From a virus: a stretch of DNA of 56,770 nt. Each line of letters begins with the position of its first letter. Within the stretch, counting starts at the first letter, position 1. Below, one piece after another: positions 18,396-26,361 of this stretch. The notes beneath the pieces were generated by a model. The model saw only the letters and a program-made list of their open reading frames with translations, was not told where the DNA came from and made no database searches. The DNA lies in the IMG/VR virus record IMGVR_UViG_3300032893_000054, positions 1 to 56,770 of that record. One strand, given 5' to 3'. The position numbers were made by a program, and so were the translations under genes.

Positions 18396-18429
18396 GCAGG
18401 AGCCGGCGCATCCGTGCGTTGACTCCTGC
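18396..18429. terminator. Inverted repeat between convergent genes
   Basis: GCAGGAG (18396-18402) can pair with CTCCTGC (18423-18429) around a 20-base loop, in the 72-bp gap between the end of the late arm and the end of the convergent polymerase gene. There is no clear U tract, so only position supports a terminator. Confidence 0.3.
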
Positions 18430-18455
18430 CACCATCACCTCCCCACGATAGGTCA

Positions 18456-21203
18456 TCAGCCAGTCGCGCATGCGGCCTTCCTCGGCTTCACGTCCACCTC
18501 GTGCATGTCGGCCCAGTTCGGCCCCACATTGCACTCGGCGTCGATCCACAGCCCGTCCGGCGCTATCGTCGGATGCCGGAGCACTTCCGAGGGCCGGATG
18601 AGGATGGGATATACTTCACGCACGTGCTCGTCAACCATGGCTGCTGGGAAGTGGAAGACGAGAGAATCGTGTACGTTGTTCGACAGTCCGTACTTCTCGT
18701 TGAGGCCAGCTTTCTCCAGTAGCTTGATGTGCTCTCGGATGTAGCCAAACGCAATATTAGACAGGTGGTAAGAGATGGCCTCTTCCGCCTGATCCCCGTG
18801 AGAGTAAGCAGCCTTCTTATAATCCCACCGAAAGACCTCATAGAAGCGGCGAATGTGCCCATATTGTGTCCTCTGGAATTGCTGCTCGTGCGCGAGCTGC
18901 TGGACCTTCTTGTGCCACTCGAAGACGCGCGGGAACAAGGATTCGACGACGTCGAGGAATTCCTGCGCCTCCTTCTGGCCACTGAAATCCTCCATGTGCT
19001 TCTCGTAGAGTCCGCGCGCCTTGAGCCCGTTGCCGATGCCGAGGATCGCGTGCTTCATGCGGGCGTCGCGGATGTGCTTCCACTCGGGATTGGACTTCAG
19101 CCATCGACACTTGGCGCGGATCTCCCCGTCACTATAGTCACGTAGTAAGTCGATAGCATGCCACAGTCCCAGCTTGTGTCCGGTAACGATAGAGTGCATG
19201 TCGATCCGGGCGCAGCGTATATAATTTGCATCTTCGGCCAAGAATCCAAGAGTAAGCACGTGACAGGACTTGTAATCCCACTCTGATAGAACATACCCCT
19301 CCTTCGCCGCGATCATCTTGCGTACCGCCTTCGCCAGCCGACCGTGCTTGGGGAAGTTCTGGATGTTCGGATTGCGGGACGAGAGCTGGCCTATTCCTGT
19401 ATCAAAGGTGAACGTCGTATGTGCGAAGCCGTCCGCGTGTGGCTTGAATCCTTCTATGTACGTGCCCCTCATTTTGGACAGTTCGCGATACTCGATCACC
19501 TTCAGGTAGAAGTTGTCACCGGTGCGATTGGCTAGGCGGACGAGTTCCTTCTTCGCTGTCGTGTCTTTGTCGTTGCCTTCGTCGTCTTGCTTGCGGGACT
19601 TGGGGCGCTTGTGACCTTTGGCATCCATGTAAGCGAGAAGCTGTAATCCCGAGTTAGCGTTAAAAGGCACGACTCGACACCAGCGCGTGACGCTTCGTCT
19701 ACAAGGTTCACCAGTATCCTTTTCAACTTCTGTGACTGTGAAGGTACGTTCAACAAGGCCTGTAGTGTCGTTCGGCGTCCGGATATACCCGTAGTCATAG
19801 TTTCCTTTCTTACCGCGTCGCGGCTCCAGTCCCAGCACTTCCTCCGGCACCCTCGACTGGAGTTCCGCGTCGAGCTCCTGCTGCGCCAAGTCGAATTCCC
19901 CGTCTAGCTGCAGCCGGGTGGCGTCATCCACAGGCAGCCCGCGGCGCTCCATGGCGGCGAGGATCGGACGCACCTGCTGCACCTGACCCACGTAACCGCT
20001 CACGCAGTCCCCATCAGCGTCGTACGGAGAATCGTAGATCTGGTCCCGCCGCAACTGTTGATCGAGGAACGTATACAGCCGCAGCGTCGCATCCACGTCC
20101 ACGCAGCCGTAGAACTCCAGGTTCGTCGCCGCTAGATGCTTCCACGGGAACGGGAACTGCACGAACTGGGCACAGAACTGCAGGTGCGCGGGGAGATCCG
20201 GCTGCCAGTGGTGGAACATCTGCAGGGTATCGTGGATCACGCCGCGGGGGCGGAGGTCTAGTCCTTCGCGGGCTCCGCAGGCTTCGAGGACTTTGTTGTC
20301 GAAGAGCCACACGTTATGCCCGAACTTGGCGTTGGACGATCGAAGAACTCTCTGAACAACGCTTCGATACGCTCCTTCCCAAGGGAGCGCAATTCCTTCT
20401 CCAGCGCCCGCGCTGAATTGCACAAGTCGTAGGCGGGTATCAGTAAATCCATCTCGGGCATCTTCGTCGAGTGAGGCTGACTCGTAAGTCTCGATATCAT
20501 AAGAGACGACAAGCGATTCATTGTCTTCAACTCGCCGAGCAAACGCTTCCGCCTCATCGATACTTGGGTGCGTTTGATACCGTAGCGTCGCATACGTCTC
20601 CTTCCTTTCCGGATCAATATTCCACAGCCACTCCCTGTCCCGGCCCGCGGCCACGTTGACCGCTTTCATCACGGTGCGGGACAGGAGGCCTTGGTAGGAG
20701 GCCTTGCCGCGGCGGATGAAGGCGGGATGGTAGCAGCCGACCGTCGGTATCCCGTCCGGCCCGGGCAACGTATACCCGCCCAAGTGTGACACGCCCCTCG
20801 CCTCCCCGGTCATCCCTGTGAGCTCCCTGAGCGCCGTGTCGCCCAGCGCGAGGATCGCCCGGGGGCGGCGCTCGGCGATAGCCGCGTCGAGGTTCGGGCG
20901 GCAGTGGGTCAGCGCGGACCACTCCCACGGTGCACCGGTGAGCCAGTTGTTGCGCGGGCGGCAGCGGAGCATGTTGGTGAGAGAGAACTGCTGCCGCGAG
21001 AGGCCCATCCGCTTGAAGGTACGTTCGAGGAGGGAGCCAGCGGGCGCGTAGGGGCGCAGGGGGAGCTGGTCGCGTGCTTCCATTTCACCAGATGCTTCCG
21101 CGACGACCATAACGCCGAGCGATCCGGAGCCTTCGACGCGGGAGAAGTCGGTGCCGTGGGAGTAACAAGGACAGTCGGTGCAGGATGGAGGCTTGCTACG
21201 CAT
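18456..21203 (-). CDS. Uracil-DNA glycosylase-like domain fused to family A DNA polymerase, 915 aa
   Basis: Three domains. Residues 1-195 are a family-4-type UDG-like domain: AEASGEMEA (35-43) stands for the GEAPG motif, and GCYHPAF (156-162) for the HPS motif. Cysteines at 8/11 (also 13), 81 and 101 match the four [4Fe-4S] ligands of that family. Residues about 230-385 are a DnaQ-like 3'-5' exonuclease: DIETY (236), GHNVWLFD (295) and YGCVDVD (365). Residues 400-915 are the polymerase: motif A EWDYKSCHVL (D643), motif B around RMKHAILGIGNGL (K717), motif C NVHDSLV (H845-D846). It is the replicative polymerase, with a built-in uracil-recognition or repair domain. ATG 21203 overlaps the methylase gene end. 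Confidence 0.9.
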   Translation of the reverse strand: MRSKPPSCTDCPCYSHGTDFSRVEGSGSLGVMVVAEASGEMEARDQLPLRPYAPAGSLLERTFKRMGLSRQQFSLTNMLRCRPRNNWLTGAPWEWSALTHCRPNLDAAIAERRPRAILALGDTALRELTGMTGEARGVSHLGGYTLPGPDGIPTVGCYHPAFIRRGKASYQGLLSRTVMKAVNVAAGRDREWLWNIDPERKETYATLRYQTHPSIDEAEAFARRVEDNESLVVSYDIETYESASLDEDARDGFTDTRLRLVQFSAGAGEGIALPWEGAYRSVVQRVLRSSNAKFGHNVWLFDNKVLEACGAREGLDLRPRGVIHDTLQMFHHWQPDLPAHLQFCAQFVQFPFPWKHLAATNLEFYGCVDVDATLRLYTFLDQQLRRDQIYDSPYDADGDCVSGYVGQVQQVRPILAAMERRGLPVDDATRLQLDGEFDLAQQELDAELQSRVPEEVLGLEPRRGKKGNYDYGYIRTPNDTTGLVERTFTVTEVEKDTGEPCRRSVTRWCRVVPFNANSGLQLLAYMDAKGHKRPKSRKQDDEGNDKDTTAKKELVRLANRTGDNFYLKVIEYRELSKMRGTYIEGFKPHADGFAHTTFTFDTGIGQLSSRNPNIQNFPKHGRLAKAVRKMIAAKEGYVLSEWDYKSCHVLTLGFLAEDANYIRCARIDMHSIVTGHKLGLWHAIDLLRDYSDGEIRAKCRWLKSNPEWKHIRDARMKHAILGIGNGLKARGLYEKHMEDFSGQKEAQEFLDVVESLFPRVFEWHKKVQQLAHEQQFQRTQYGHIRRFYEVFRWDYKKAAYSHGDQAEEAISYHLSNIAFGYIREHIKLLEKAGLNEKYGLSNNVHDSLVFHFPAAMVDEHVREVYPILIRPSEVLRHPTIAPDGLWIDAECNVGPNWADMHEVDVKPRKAACATG

Positions 21204-21579
21204 AGATCACCACAAGAGAGTCAAACGGAGCACTGTTCTTGGTTCCCGAAAACTTCAGCCTACCACGCAGAAACCGTATCTCCGTAGCGAAGGGCAGCAC
21301 TTGCTCGTGAAACCACTTAGTACCTGTACGTGATGGCAAGAGGAACACGGACACCTCAGCCACCTTACGCATCTCCAAGAACTCTGTAATCTTGTTATAA
21401 GGCGGATTGCAAAACACGCGATGTCCACGCCATTTTTCAACGTCCAGCCCATCCATAGAATACAGGGGATTGGGATCAGTATCTAACTTGAACTCTTCAT
21501 AGAGTTTGGCTCGAATGTCTTCGGGCGTAGCCCAGTGAACGGATTCCTTAGAGAAGATGCCCTTTACATTCATAACCAC
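21196..21579 (-). CDS. Dam-type phage N6-adenine DNA methyltransferase, 127 aa
   Basis: Matches the short phage DNA N-6-adenine methyltransferase pattern: WATPEDI near the N-terminus, FKLDTDPN, W.GHRVFCNPPY (catalytic NPPY about residues 57-60), VSVFLLPSRTGTKWFHE, and an IRFLRGRLKF strand. It transfers a methyl group from SAM to adenine. Likely use is protection of phage DNA from restriction. Lower in GC than the flanking polymerase and helicase genes, so possibly acquired later. Overlaps both neighbours by 8-10 bp. Confidence 0.85.
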   Translation of the reverse strand: MVMNVKGIFSKESVHWATPEDIRAKLYEEFKLDTDPNPLYSMDGLDVEKWRGHRVFCNPPYNKITEFLEMRKVAEVSVFLLPSRTGTKWFHEQVLPFATEIRFLRGRLKFSGTKNSAPFDSLVVIYA

Positions 21580-22955
21580 GGCCTCACCCTCTCATCCACC
21601 GCGCACTGCTTCACATACCGCTCCCGCTGGCCCACCACGCGCAATCCCTCCAGCGTGCGGCATCGAGACATGGCCACGTAGAGCATCGCCGGGGAGCCGA
21701 AGAAGTGGTCACGGATATCGATCTGGCAGCGATCCAGACTGAGCCCCTGACTTTTATGACAAGTACTCGCGTATGCCAGCCGCACGGGCCATAGCTCGAC
21801 TTGCCCCTCCGCGAACCGCCGCTTGTCCGGCATCCAGTGCGGCCGCGGGCACCACTCCCCGTGCCCGGTCGCGCCCAGCCCCTTCGCCCATCCCTCTGGC
21901 TTCGACTTGGTGCCCACGTCGCGGACCACGCGCGGGACGTCGACCAGCGACCCGTTGCGGACTAACTCGACCCACAGGTGGGAGGCGTCGGAGCCCTCCG
22001 CCACGTGGCCGCAGTCCCCGTTCGCGTACACGAGGTTGCGGTCCTCGTCGTAGCGGTTGGCGAGGAGCATGACGTAGGCGCCCTGCTTGAGTGTCACCCG
22101 GTCGGGCACCTGCTTCCACTCGCCGCGCTGCTTGCCCCAGCGGCGATTGCCCAGCGTGAACGTGCGTCCGGGGAGGCGGTCGAGGGCCATCCCGTTATAC
22201 CTGTCTACTTGGTCGTTCTTGCTGACGATCGTGGTGCCATCGAAGTCGAGCGATAGCGCCGAATGCCACTCCAGCCCCTCCTGCGCCAGCACCTGCGACG
22301 CGGCATCACCATTCCCACTCCGGGTGAGGTTGAGCGCGTTCAGGAACGGCCCGGCGTCCTGGCGCCATACCTTGGTGAGTCGCGTCGTGTGGGCGTCGAA
22401 GCGGTGCCACTCGTCGGACTCGAACGCCCAGCGCGCGCGGACAGGAGGGAGCTGCGCGAAGTCGCCGACCAGCGTCAGGCCGATCGGTGGCTGATCGGAT
22501 ACGAACGAATTGGCCTCCAGCGCCGCGCGGACGAGGATGGACAGTTGTTCCCCGTCCATCATCGACACTTCGTCGATCACGATCCGGCGGTAGTCGTCGC
22601 GCAGCTCGCGCAGGCGGCGGACGAGGGAGCCATTGAGGTACGAATCGCGCAGGGAGTCAGTGTCGAAATAGCGCAGGAGGGAGTTGAGCGTGGTGGTGCC
22701 GAGGTTCACGGCGGCGATGCCAGTCGTCGCGGCCAGCACGCCTGCGGAGGGGTCTGCGGCTATCCGTTCCCGCCAGTGGAAGGTCTTGCCCGAGCCGGCG
22801 ACGCCGCAGGTGAACTCGCAGGGCACCGTGGCTTCCCCTGCTCCCGGCTCCACTTCCACCGGGTCTGCCAGTGGATCCATGAGTGGTAGGAGATCAGCCC
22901 CTGACGGCTCCTGCGCTGCCAGTTCGCCTTGCTGAGGTTTTTGCATATCCTGCAT
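21570..22955 (-). CDS. SF1B DNA helicase (Pif1/RecD/Dda-like), 461 aa
   Basis: Walker A is GVAGSGKT (about residues 51-58), followed by AATTGIAAVNLGTTTLNS. Walker B is IVIDEVSMMD (about 125-134). Motif III is LVGDFAQLPPV, and the C-terminal motifs are YASTCHKSQGLSLD and LYVAMSRCR: a complete SF1B set. It probably unwinds DNA ahead of the fused polymerase. Start chosen at 22955: AGGAGG (22964-22969) is 8 bases away, whereas it is only 2 bases from the upstream ATG at 22961. The first codons are shared with a zinc-finger frame (22760-23059). Confidence 0.88.
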   Translation of the reverse strand: MQDMQKPQQGELAAQEPSGADLLPLMDPLADPVEVEPGAGEATVPCEFTCGVAGSGKTFHWRERIAADPSAGVLAATTGIAAVNLGTTTLNSLLRYFDTDSLRDSYLNGSLVRRLRELRDDYRRIVIDEVSMMDGEQLSILVRAALEANSFVSDQPPIGLTLVGDFAQLPPVRARWAFESDEWHRFDAHTTRLTKVWRQDAGPFLNALNLTRSGNGDAASQVLAQEGLEWHSALSLDFDGTTIVSKNDQVDRYNGMALDRLPGRTFTLGNRRWGKQRGEWKQVPDRVTLKQGAYVMLLANRYDEDRNLVYANGDCGHVAEGSDASHLWVELVRNGSLVDVPRVVRDVGTKSKPEGWAKGLGATGHGEWCPRPHWMPDKRRFAEGQVELWPVRLAYASTCHKSQGLSLDRCQIDIRDHFFGSPAMLYVAMSRCRTLEGLRVVGQRERYVKQCAVDERVRPWL

Positions 22956-23059
22956 TGCCATTTCCTCCTACTGGTGAATATCACGTTGTCCGGGGTCAGC
23001 GTATGACCGTGGATACAGGCCGCCGGGATGACGAGGGCGCCCACTGCCCTGCGGGGCAT
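22760..23059 (-). CDS. Zinc-finger/HNH-like small protein overlapping the helicase gene, 99 aa
   Basis: The motif C-IHGH-LTPDNV ... W-CRIC-...-W-RRSR (about residues 15-54) is the hallmark of a widespread phage family of small HNH/zinc-ribbon proteins ('C.GH.lTpeN...CR.C...R'). The ATG directly follows the stop of the upstream gene (TAGATG), so re-initiation is plausible. The CRIC half is encoded by the same bases as the helicase's first codons. The last ~45 residues lie in the helicase frame's shadow and look unconserved. I judge the frame real because the motif is specific. Confidence 0.6.
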   Translation of the reverse strand: MPRRAVGALVIPAACIHGHTLTPDNVIFTSRRKWQCRICKNLSKANWQRRSRQGLISYHSWIHWQTRWKWSREQGKPRCPASSPAASPARARPSTGGNG

Positions 23060-23269
23060 CTACGAGTGTGTAGGGGCGTAGCAGATCCCCTCCTCCATGG
23101 GCGGCGCGTCCATCATCTCGGCATGGAGTTCGCACAGGTCATGCCCGTGCCCGTCTGCGTCCTGCCAGAGCCCGACCGCGCGGCGGCGGCAGACCTCGAT
23201 CCGCTCGCACGGCGGAGCGGTCAATCCCTTGCTGTAGTAGCGCTGAATCCAACGAAGCGGCGTTGCCAT
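23060..23269 (-). CDS. Small Cys/His-containing protein, 69 aa
   Basis: ATG follows AGGAGGAGTCCGAT. Contains PPCERIEVCRRRAVGLW and DLCELHAEMM, a spacing (CxxxxxC ... CxLH) suggesting a small zinc knuckle. Ends CYAPTHS and is immediately followed (TAGATG) by the next small zinc gene. Unknown function, in the replication operon. Confidence 0.55.
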   Translation of the reverse strand: MATPLRWIQRYYSKGLTAPPCERIEVCRRRAVGLWQDADGHGHDLCELHAEMMDAPPMEEGICYAPTHS

Positions 23270-23401
23270 ATCGGACTCCTCCTGCTCGGATTGTGGTGCT
23301 GGGACAGAAAACGCAGAGGGCCACTCCCAGCCTTGGGCGGCCCCCTGCGACGGCCCTCCCGGTCAGGCTGTCACGCGCTGGGGGAGGGCCGATGGCGATG
23401 G

Positions 23402-24151
23402 TCACTTGGCCGCGCCAGTGCCCTGCGTGGCCTGCGACTCCTTGAGCGAGAACGGAGCCACCAGCCGCGCTTGCGCCCGCACCTGTTGCTTGCAGACTTG
23501 GCACTGCACCATGGGATCGTGCACGCCGGGCGTCTTGGTCGCGGCGAACCGATGCATACCCTGCAGGATCGGCCGCGGCTGTCGCTCCCCGCGCTTCTTC
23601 GCCACCTCCTGGCAGTGCTGGCACTCGGCCGACCACGCGGTCTCGTAGATCAGTTCCGGTTCCGACGCCAGCACCTGTAGCAGCGTCTCCATGACCGCCT
23701 TCTGGGTGGGGGAGGGGGGAATCTTGCCGCCCAGCTTCAGGATCATGGTGGCCGCCTGCGACGTGCCCTTGCGCTGGTCGACCAGCGTCTTGACCCAGTA
23801 GTCGGTGAGTTGCGTCCCGTCGAAGTCGCCAGAATGGTCGATCACCGAATACTGGATGTTGGTCGCGAAGAACGGCCGCCCGTTGTCCATCTTGGCGCGG
23901 GAGAAGACCGCATACCGTTGCTGCTGCCCGCGGTCGTCCTTGATGTCGAACTGCTTGGCCTTCATGCGCCATTTCCCGTCGGGCAGCGGGGGCAGGACCG
24001 CATACGCATCCGCCTCCGGGTCGATGGTCAGGACTTCGGAGGTCAGCCGGGGGTCGTTAGGGTCGATCAACTGCTGCGGCTCGCTACCGGATGAGGGCTG
24101 AGCGTCAGCAGGTGCGTCTGTGTTCATCACTTCACCAAATGCTGCTGTCAT
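23402..24151 (-). CDS. SSB-like protein with C-terminal zinc ribbon, 249 aa
   Basis: Acidic, Pro-rich N-terminus. Then a beta-rich core (WRMKAKQFDIKDDRG, YAVFSRAKMDNGRPFFATNIQY, DYWVKTLVDQRKGTSQAAT) followed by two CxxC pairs (CQHC about residue 186, CQVC about 226) forming a likely zinc ribbon. The place directly downstream of a Sak4-like ATPase gene fits a single-strand-binding partner; such pairs are common in phage recombination modules. No clear SSB signature, so the role is inferred. SD GGAGACAACA precedes ATG. Confidence 0.45.
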   Translation of the reverse strand: MTAAFGEVMNTDAPADAQPSSGSEPQQLIDPNDPRLTSEVLTIDPEADAYAVLPPLPDGKWRMKAKQFDIKDDRGQQQRYAVFSRAKMDNGRPFFATNIQYSVIDHSGDFDGTQLTDYWVKTLVDQRKGTSQAATMILKLGGKIPPSPTQKAVMETLLQVLASEPELIYETAWSAECQHCQEVAKKRGERQPRPILQGMHRFAATKTPGVHDPMVQCQVCKQQVRAQARLVAPFSLKESQATQGTGAAK

Positions 24152-24160
24152 TGTTGTCTC

Positions 24161-25186
24161 CTATTTAGTTGATACTGTCGTTGTAGCCTTGCCGCGCCCT
24201 AGCTTCTCGTCGGCGCGCTGACGCCAACCTTGTAGTGTGTCCGCCTGGCCGGCGGCCAGTTCGTCCACCGTGGCCAGATAGCGGTCGAGCCCACCGGAAT
24301 CGTCGGACTCGAAGTATCCGCCCGGGAACCGCCGCTCCAACTCCTTCACCTTCTCCGGCGTCACACGCGGCTTGGCGGGGAACAGGATCCCGGTCGCAGG
24401 GTCCGGATGCTTCTTGTAATAGAACCGGACCACCGTGTCCAGCAGTTTCTGGTCGACCAGCTTGGACTTGTCCGTCGGGTCTGGCACCTTCTCGATGCGC
24501 TCGATCGAGTAATCCTGCGCGTGAATCAGGTCGCCCACCCATGAGCCGCATTGCGATGTCGCCTTCTTGCCGGAGATCGCAGGACCGTAGATCGTCGAAC
24601 GGTCGTCGTCTTCGGTCTTCGACTCCAGCGCGGTGTAGAGGACGTAGCGCAGAGGGAGGGAGTTGAAGTTCATCACCAGGCCGTAGAGGAAGTTCTGCAC
24701 GAAGCCGTAGTCGCCGCGCGTGGAGGACATGAACGATTCCTGCTGCGACACGCCATCAATGACCACTTGGTTGTAGAATCCGCCCAGCTTCGCCCGATCC
24801 TCGCCGCCCACGTTCTTATTGGTGTCGGGGAGATAGCGCATCGCGGCCGAGGTGATCGACGTCCAGCCTTCGACAATCATTCCGCCGATGAGATCGTAGT
24901 TGAGCCGGGTGAGTCCTTGCGCGCTGTAGGGGTCGGCCAGGTCCTTCGGCCAGTAGCCTTGCGACACCTTGCGCAGGATAGCCAGCGGCACGATCGTGGA
25001 GTCGCAGAAGAACGGCACGATCATCCCTGCGTCGATCTCGGGCTGGCACGGCCCCCAGCCGCCGCCATCCATGGAGAGGAGCGCGGTGGCCTTGCCGGTG
25101 GTGCGTGCGATGTAGTGCGCGAACCACTTGCCCTGGGTCGTCTTCCGCGATCCGGTAGAGCCGTAGACGCAGCCGCTCCTAGCCAT
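24161..25186 (-). CDS. P-loop ATPase, Sak4/RecA-like recombinase candidate, 341 aa
   Basis: Walker A GSTGSRKTT at residues 9-17. Walker B-like strand QVVIDGVS near residue 140, followed by a Q-rich turn, and a later LPLRYVLYTALESK strand typical of the AAA_24/Sak4 ATPases. These bind ssDNA and promote annealing with an SSB partner, which fits the next gene. GGAGACGGTCA precedes the ATG, which overlaps the upstream gene by 8 bp. A DNA-packaging or other ATPase role cannot be excluded. Confidence 0.6.
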   Translation of the reverse strand: MARSGCVYGSTGSRKTTQGKWFAHYIARTTGKATALLSMDGGGWGPCQPEIDAGMIVPFFCDSTIVPLAILRKVSQGYWPKDLADPYSAQGLTRLNYDLIGGMIVEGWTSITSAAMRYLPDTNKNVGGEDRAKLGGFYNQVVIDGVSQQESFMSSTRGDYGFVQNFLYGLVMNFNSLPLRYVLYTALESKTEDDDRSTIYGPAISGKKATSQCGSWVGDLIHAQDYSIERIEKVPDPTDKSKLVDQKLLDTVVRFYYKKHPDPATGILFPAKPRVTPEKVKELERRFPGGYFESDDSGGLDRYLATVDELAAGQADTLQGWRQRADEKLGRGKATTTVSTK

Positions 25187-25391
25187 TGACCGTCTCCACT
25201 ATCGATGGCGATGGAGTCACGCGCGGGGACACCGTGGCCCGCTTCTTCCGCGGGGTCGCTGAGGGCTTGCGCTCTTTGGGCGCGGGACGCTCCAGCAGCA
25301 GATAGTCCGCGCCTTGCCCCACTACCTTGGCGCCGGACAGGTTGGTCTTGGGATCGACACCGATGATCACTTTCACATAAGGACTTCTCAT
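25179..25391 (-). CDS. Small basic protein, 70 aa
   Basis: The N-terminal half is strand-like (YVKVIIGVDPKTNLSGAKVVGQGADYLLLE). The C-terminal half is Lys/Arg/Pro/Ser-rich (KERKPSATPRKKRATVSPR), probably disordered and DNA-binding. Its ATG overlaps the stop of the RHH gene (ATGA). Unrecognised; second gene of the replication operon. Confidence 0.55.
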   Translation of the reverse strand: MRSPYVKVIIGVDPKTNLSGAKVVGQGADYLLLERPAPKERKPSATPRKKRATVSPRVTPSPSIVETVNG

Positions 25392-25531
25392 TGCACCACC
25401 GCCTTTCTGAGTAACACGAGAACCAGATTGTGAAGCGTGCGCTGCTCCTTCTGGGCTCTGAGGATCAGCATCTTGTAGAGGGCGTCGTCAGGCTTGATGT
25501 GGAGCGTGTTGTTGTTTGGCTTGCGCTTCAT
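25388..25531 (-). CDS. Ribbon-helix-helix protein, 47 aa
   Basis: The peptide MKRKPNNNTLHIKPDDALY... shows an RHH pattern: a short basic strand (NTLHIKP), helix 1 (DDALYKMLILRAQKE) and helix 2 (RTLHNLVLVLLRKAV). Probably a dimeric DNA-binding regulator. It is the first gene after the promoter at 25542-25569, and the predicted transcription start is only about 4 bases before ATG, so the mRNA may be near-leaderless. Its stop overlaps the next gene. Confidence 0.65.
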   Translation of the reverse strand: MKRKPNNNTLHIKPDDALYKMLILRAQKEQRTLHNLVLVLLRKAVVQ

Positions 25532-25541
25532 GACGGACCTG

Positions 25542-25569
25542 AGTGTACATCAGTGGTAAAAATTGTCAA
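25542..25569 (-). promoter_or_regulatory. Sigma70-type early promoter for the replication operon
   Basis: On the minus strand: TTGACA (25569-25564), 16-bp spacer, TACACT (25547-25542). Upstream lies an AT-rich tract (AATTCTGATATTTTATGC) also found before the promoter at 32390-32418. Confidence 0.7.
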
Positions 25570-25625
25570 GCATAAAATATCAGAATTTGATGCAATGTCT
25601 GGTGCCGTCTACTGAGACCAGAGCT

Positions 25626-26033
25626 TTACGTTCCGTCCTTTTTGGGAATTCTAGCTTCTGCGTCCCGGATGGCAAACGCGCAGGCCACTGAGCGGGACTC
25701 GGTTATGAATCCATCGCACTGCTTGTGGACTTCATCGACGGAGACGCGTTCCTCGCGCAGCCGCTTAAGCATGTAGGCGATTGCGTCATCAAATGCGTAA
25801 TGGAATGTGGCGTTATATTGAATCTCCTCCGCAGTGTGCCAAGCCTTCTGCTCCTTAGCCTTCGGCGGCTCTCCGCTTGGCTCCAGCGTGACCGGAGTGC
25901 GCGAACCGAGATGCGGCGCGTAGTCAAACGAGCAGAATGTCGTACTGTTAATATCGGCGTTCGGGTTACATGACCAGACGTTCGCTTGCTGCCCTACCGC
26001 TGCCAGTACCAGTGCCAAAGCGAAAGAGGTCAT
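25626..26033 (-). CDS. Secreted small protein, 135 aa
   Basis: Start at ATG 26033: GGAGG lies 9 bases upstream and ATGA overlaps the upstream stop. The N-terminus MTSFALALVLAAVGQQANVW is a signal peptide. The mature part has four to five Cys and a helical region (AFDDAIAYMLKRLREERVSVDEVHKQC). Unrecognised. Probably exported, like its neighbours. Confidence 0.6.
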   Translation of the reverse strand: MTSFALALVLAAVGQQANVWSCNPNADINSTTFCSFDYAPHLGSRTPVTLEPSGEPPKAKEQKAWHTAEEIQYNATFHYAFDDAIAYMLKRLREERVSVDEVHKQCDGFITESRSVACAFAIRDAEARIPKKDGT

Positions 26034-26263
26034 CGGGTTGGCTCCTCCGCGCAATCCCAAGCGAACAATCCAGAGTTGCCTTTCTTTGTGGTGCTGGCAT
26101 CCATGAACCAGTAATCACTTTGCGCGAAAATGCAATCGTCCTGAGGTGGGATCGGCTTATAAGTCCACACGTACTGCCGTCCAGTTGGAAGCGGAATATA
26201 CCAAGCCGCATATCCAGCCAAAAGTGGTGTAACCAGAACTAACAATATTAGCCAGCGCGTCAT
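26030..26263 (-). CDS. Small membrane/exported protein, 77 aa
   Basis: MTRWLILLVLVTPLLAGYAAWYI forms an N-terminal membrane anchor or signal. The remainder contains two Cys (DDCIFAQ, AWDCAEE). Both ends overlap neighbouring genes by 4 bp (ATGA), so it is part of a coupled string of small genes. Function unknown. Confidence 0.6.
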   Translation of the reverse strand: MTRWLILLVLVTPLLAGYAAWYIPLPTGRQYVWTYKPIPPQDDCIFAQSDYWFMDASTTKKGNSGLFAWDCAEEPTR

Positions 26264-26361
26264 TTCCGCCCCTCGTTCATGGCCTCTCCCTCGCTTTTTA
26301 CAACACGTACCACGTAGGGCTGATGTGCCGCGACAATGTAATCACTAGGCGTGTTCTTCAT
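26260..26361 (-). CDS. Very small protein, 33 aa
   Basis: Reads MKNTPSDYIVAAHQPYVVRV and continues to EGRK. GGAGG lies about 7 bases upstream, and the gene overlaps both flanking genes by ATGA, which supports translation. No motif. Confidence 0.5.
   Translation of the reverse strand: MKNTPSDYIVAAHQPYVVRVVKSEGEAMNEGRK

Noticed and set aside
18142-18471. Possible minus-strand gene MRDWLMTYRGEVMVAGVNAR after GAGGAAGG
   Set aside because: Most of it is antisense to the 18048-18383 gene and turns into a Pro/Ala/Arg-rich shadow sequence.
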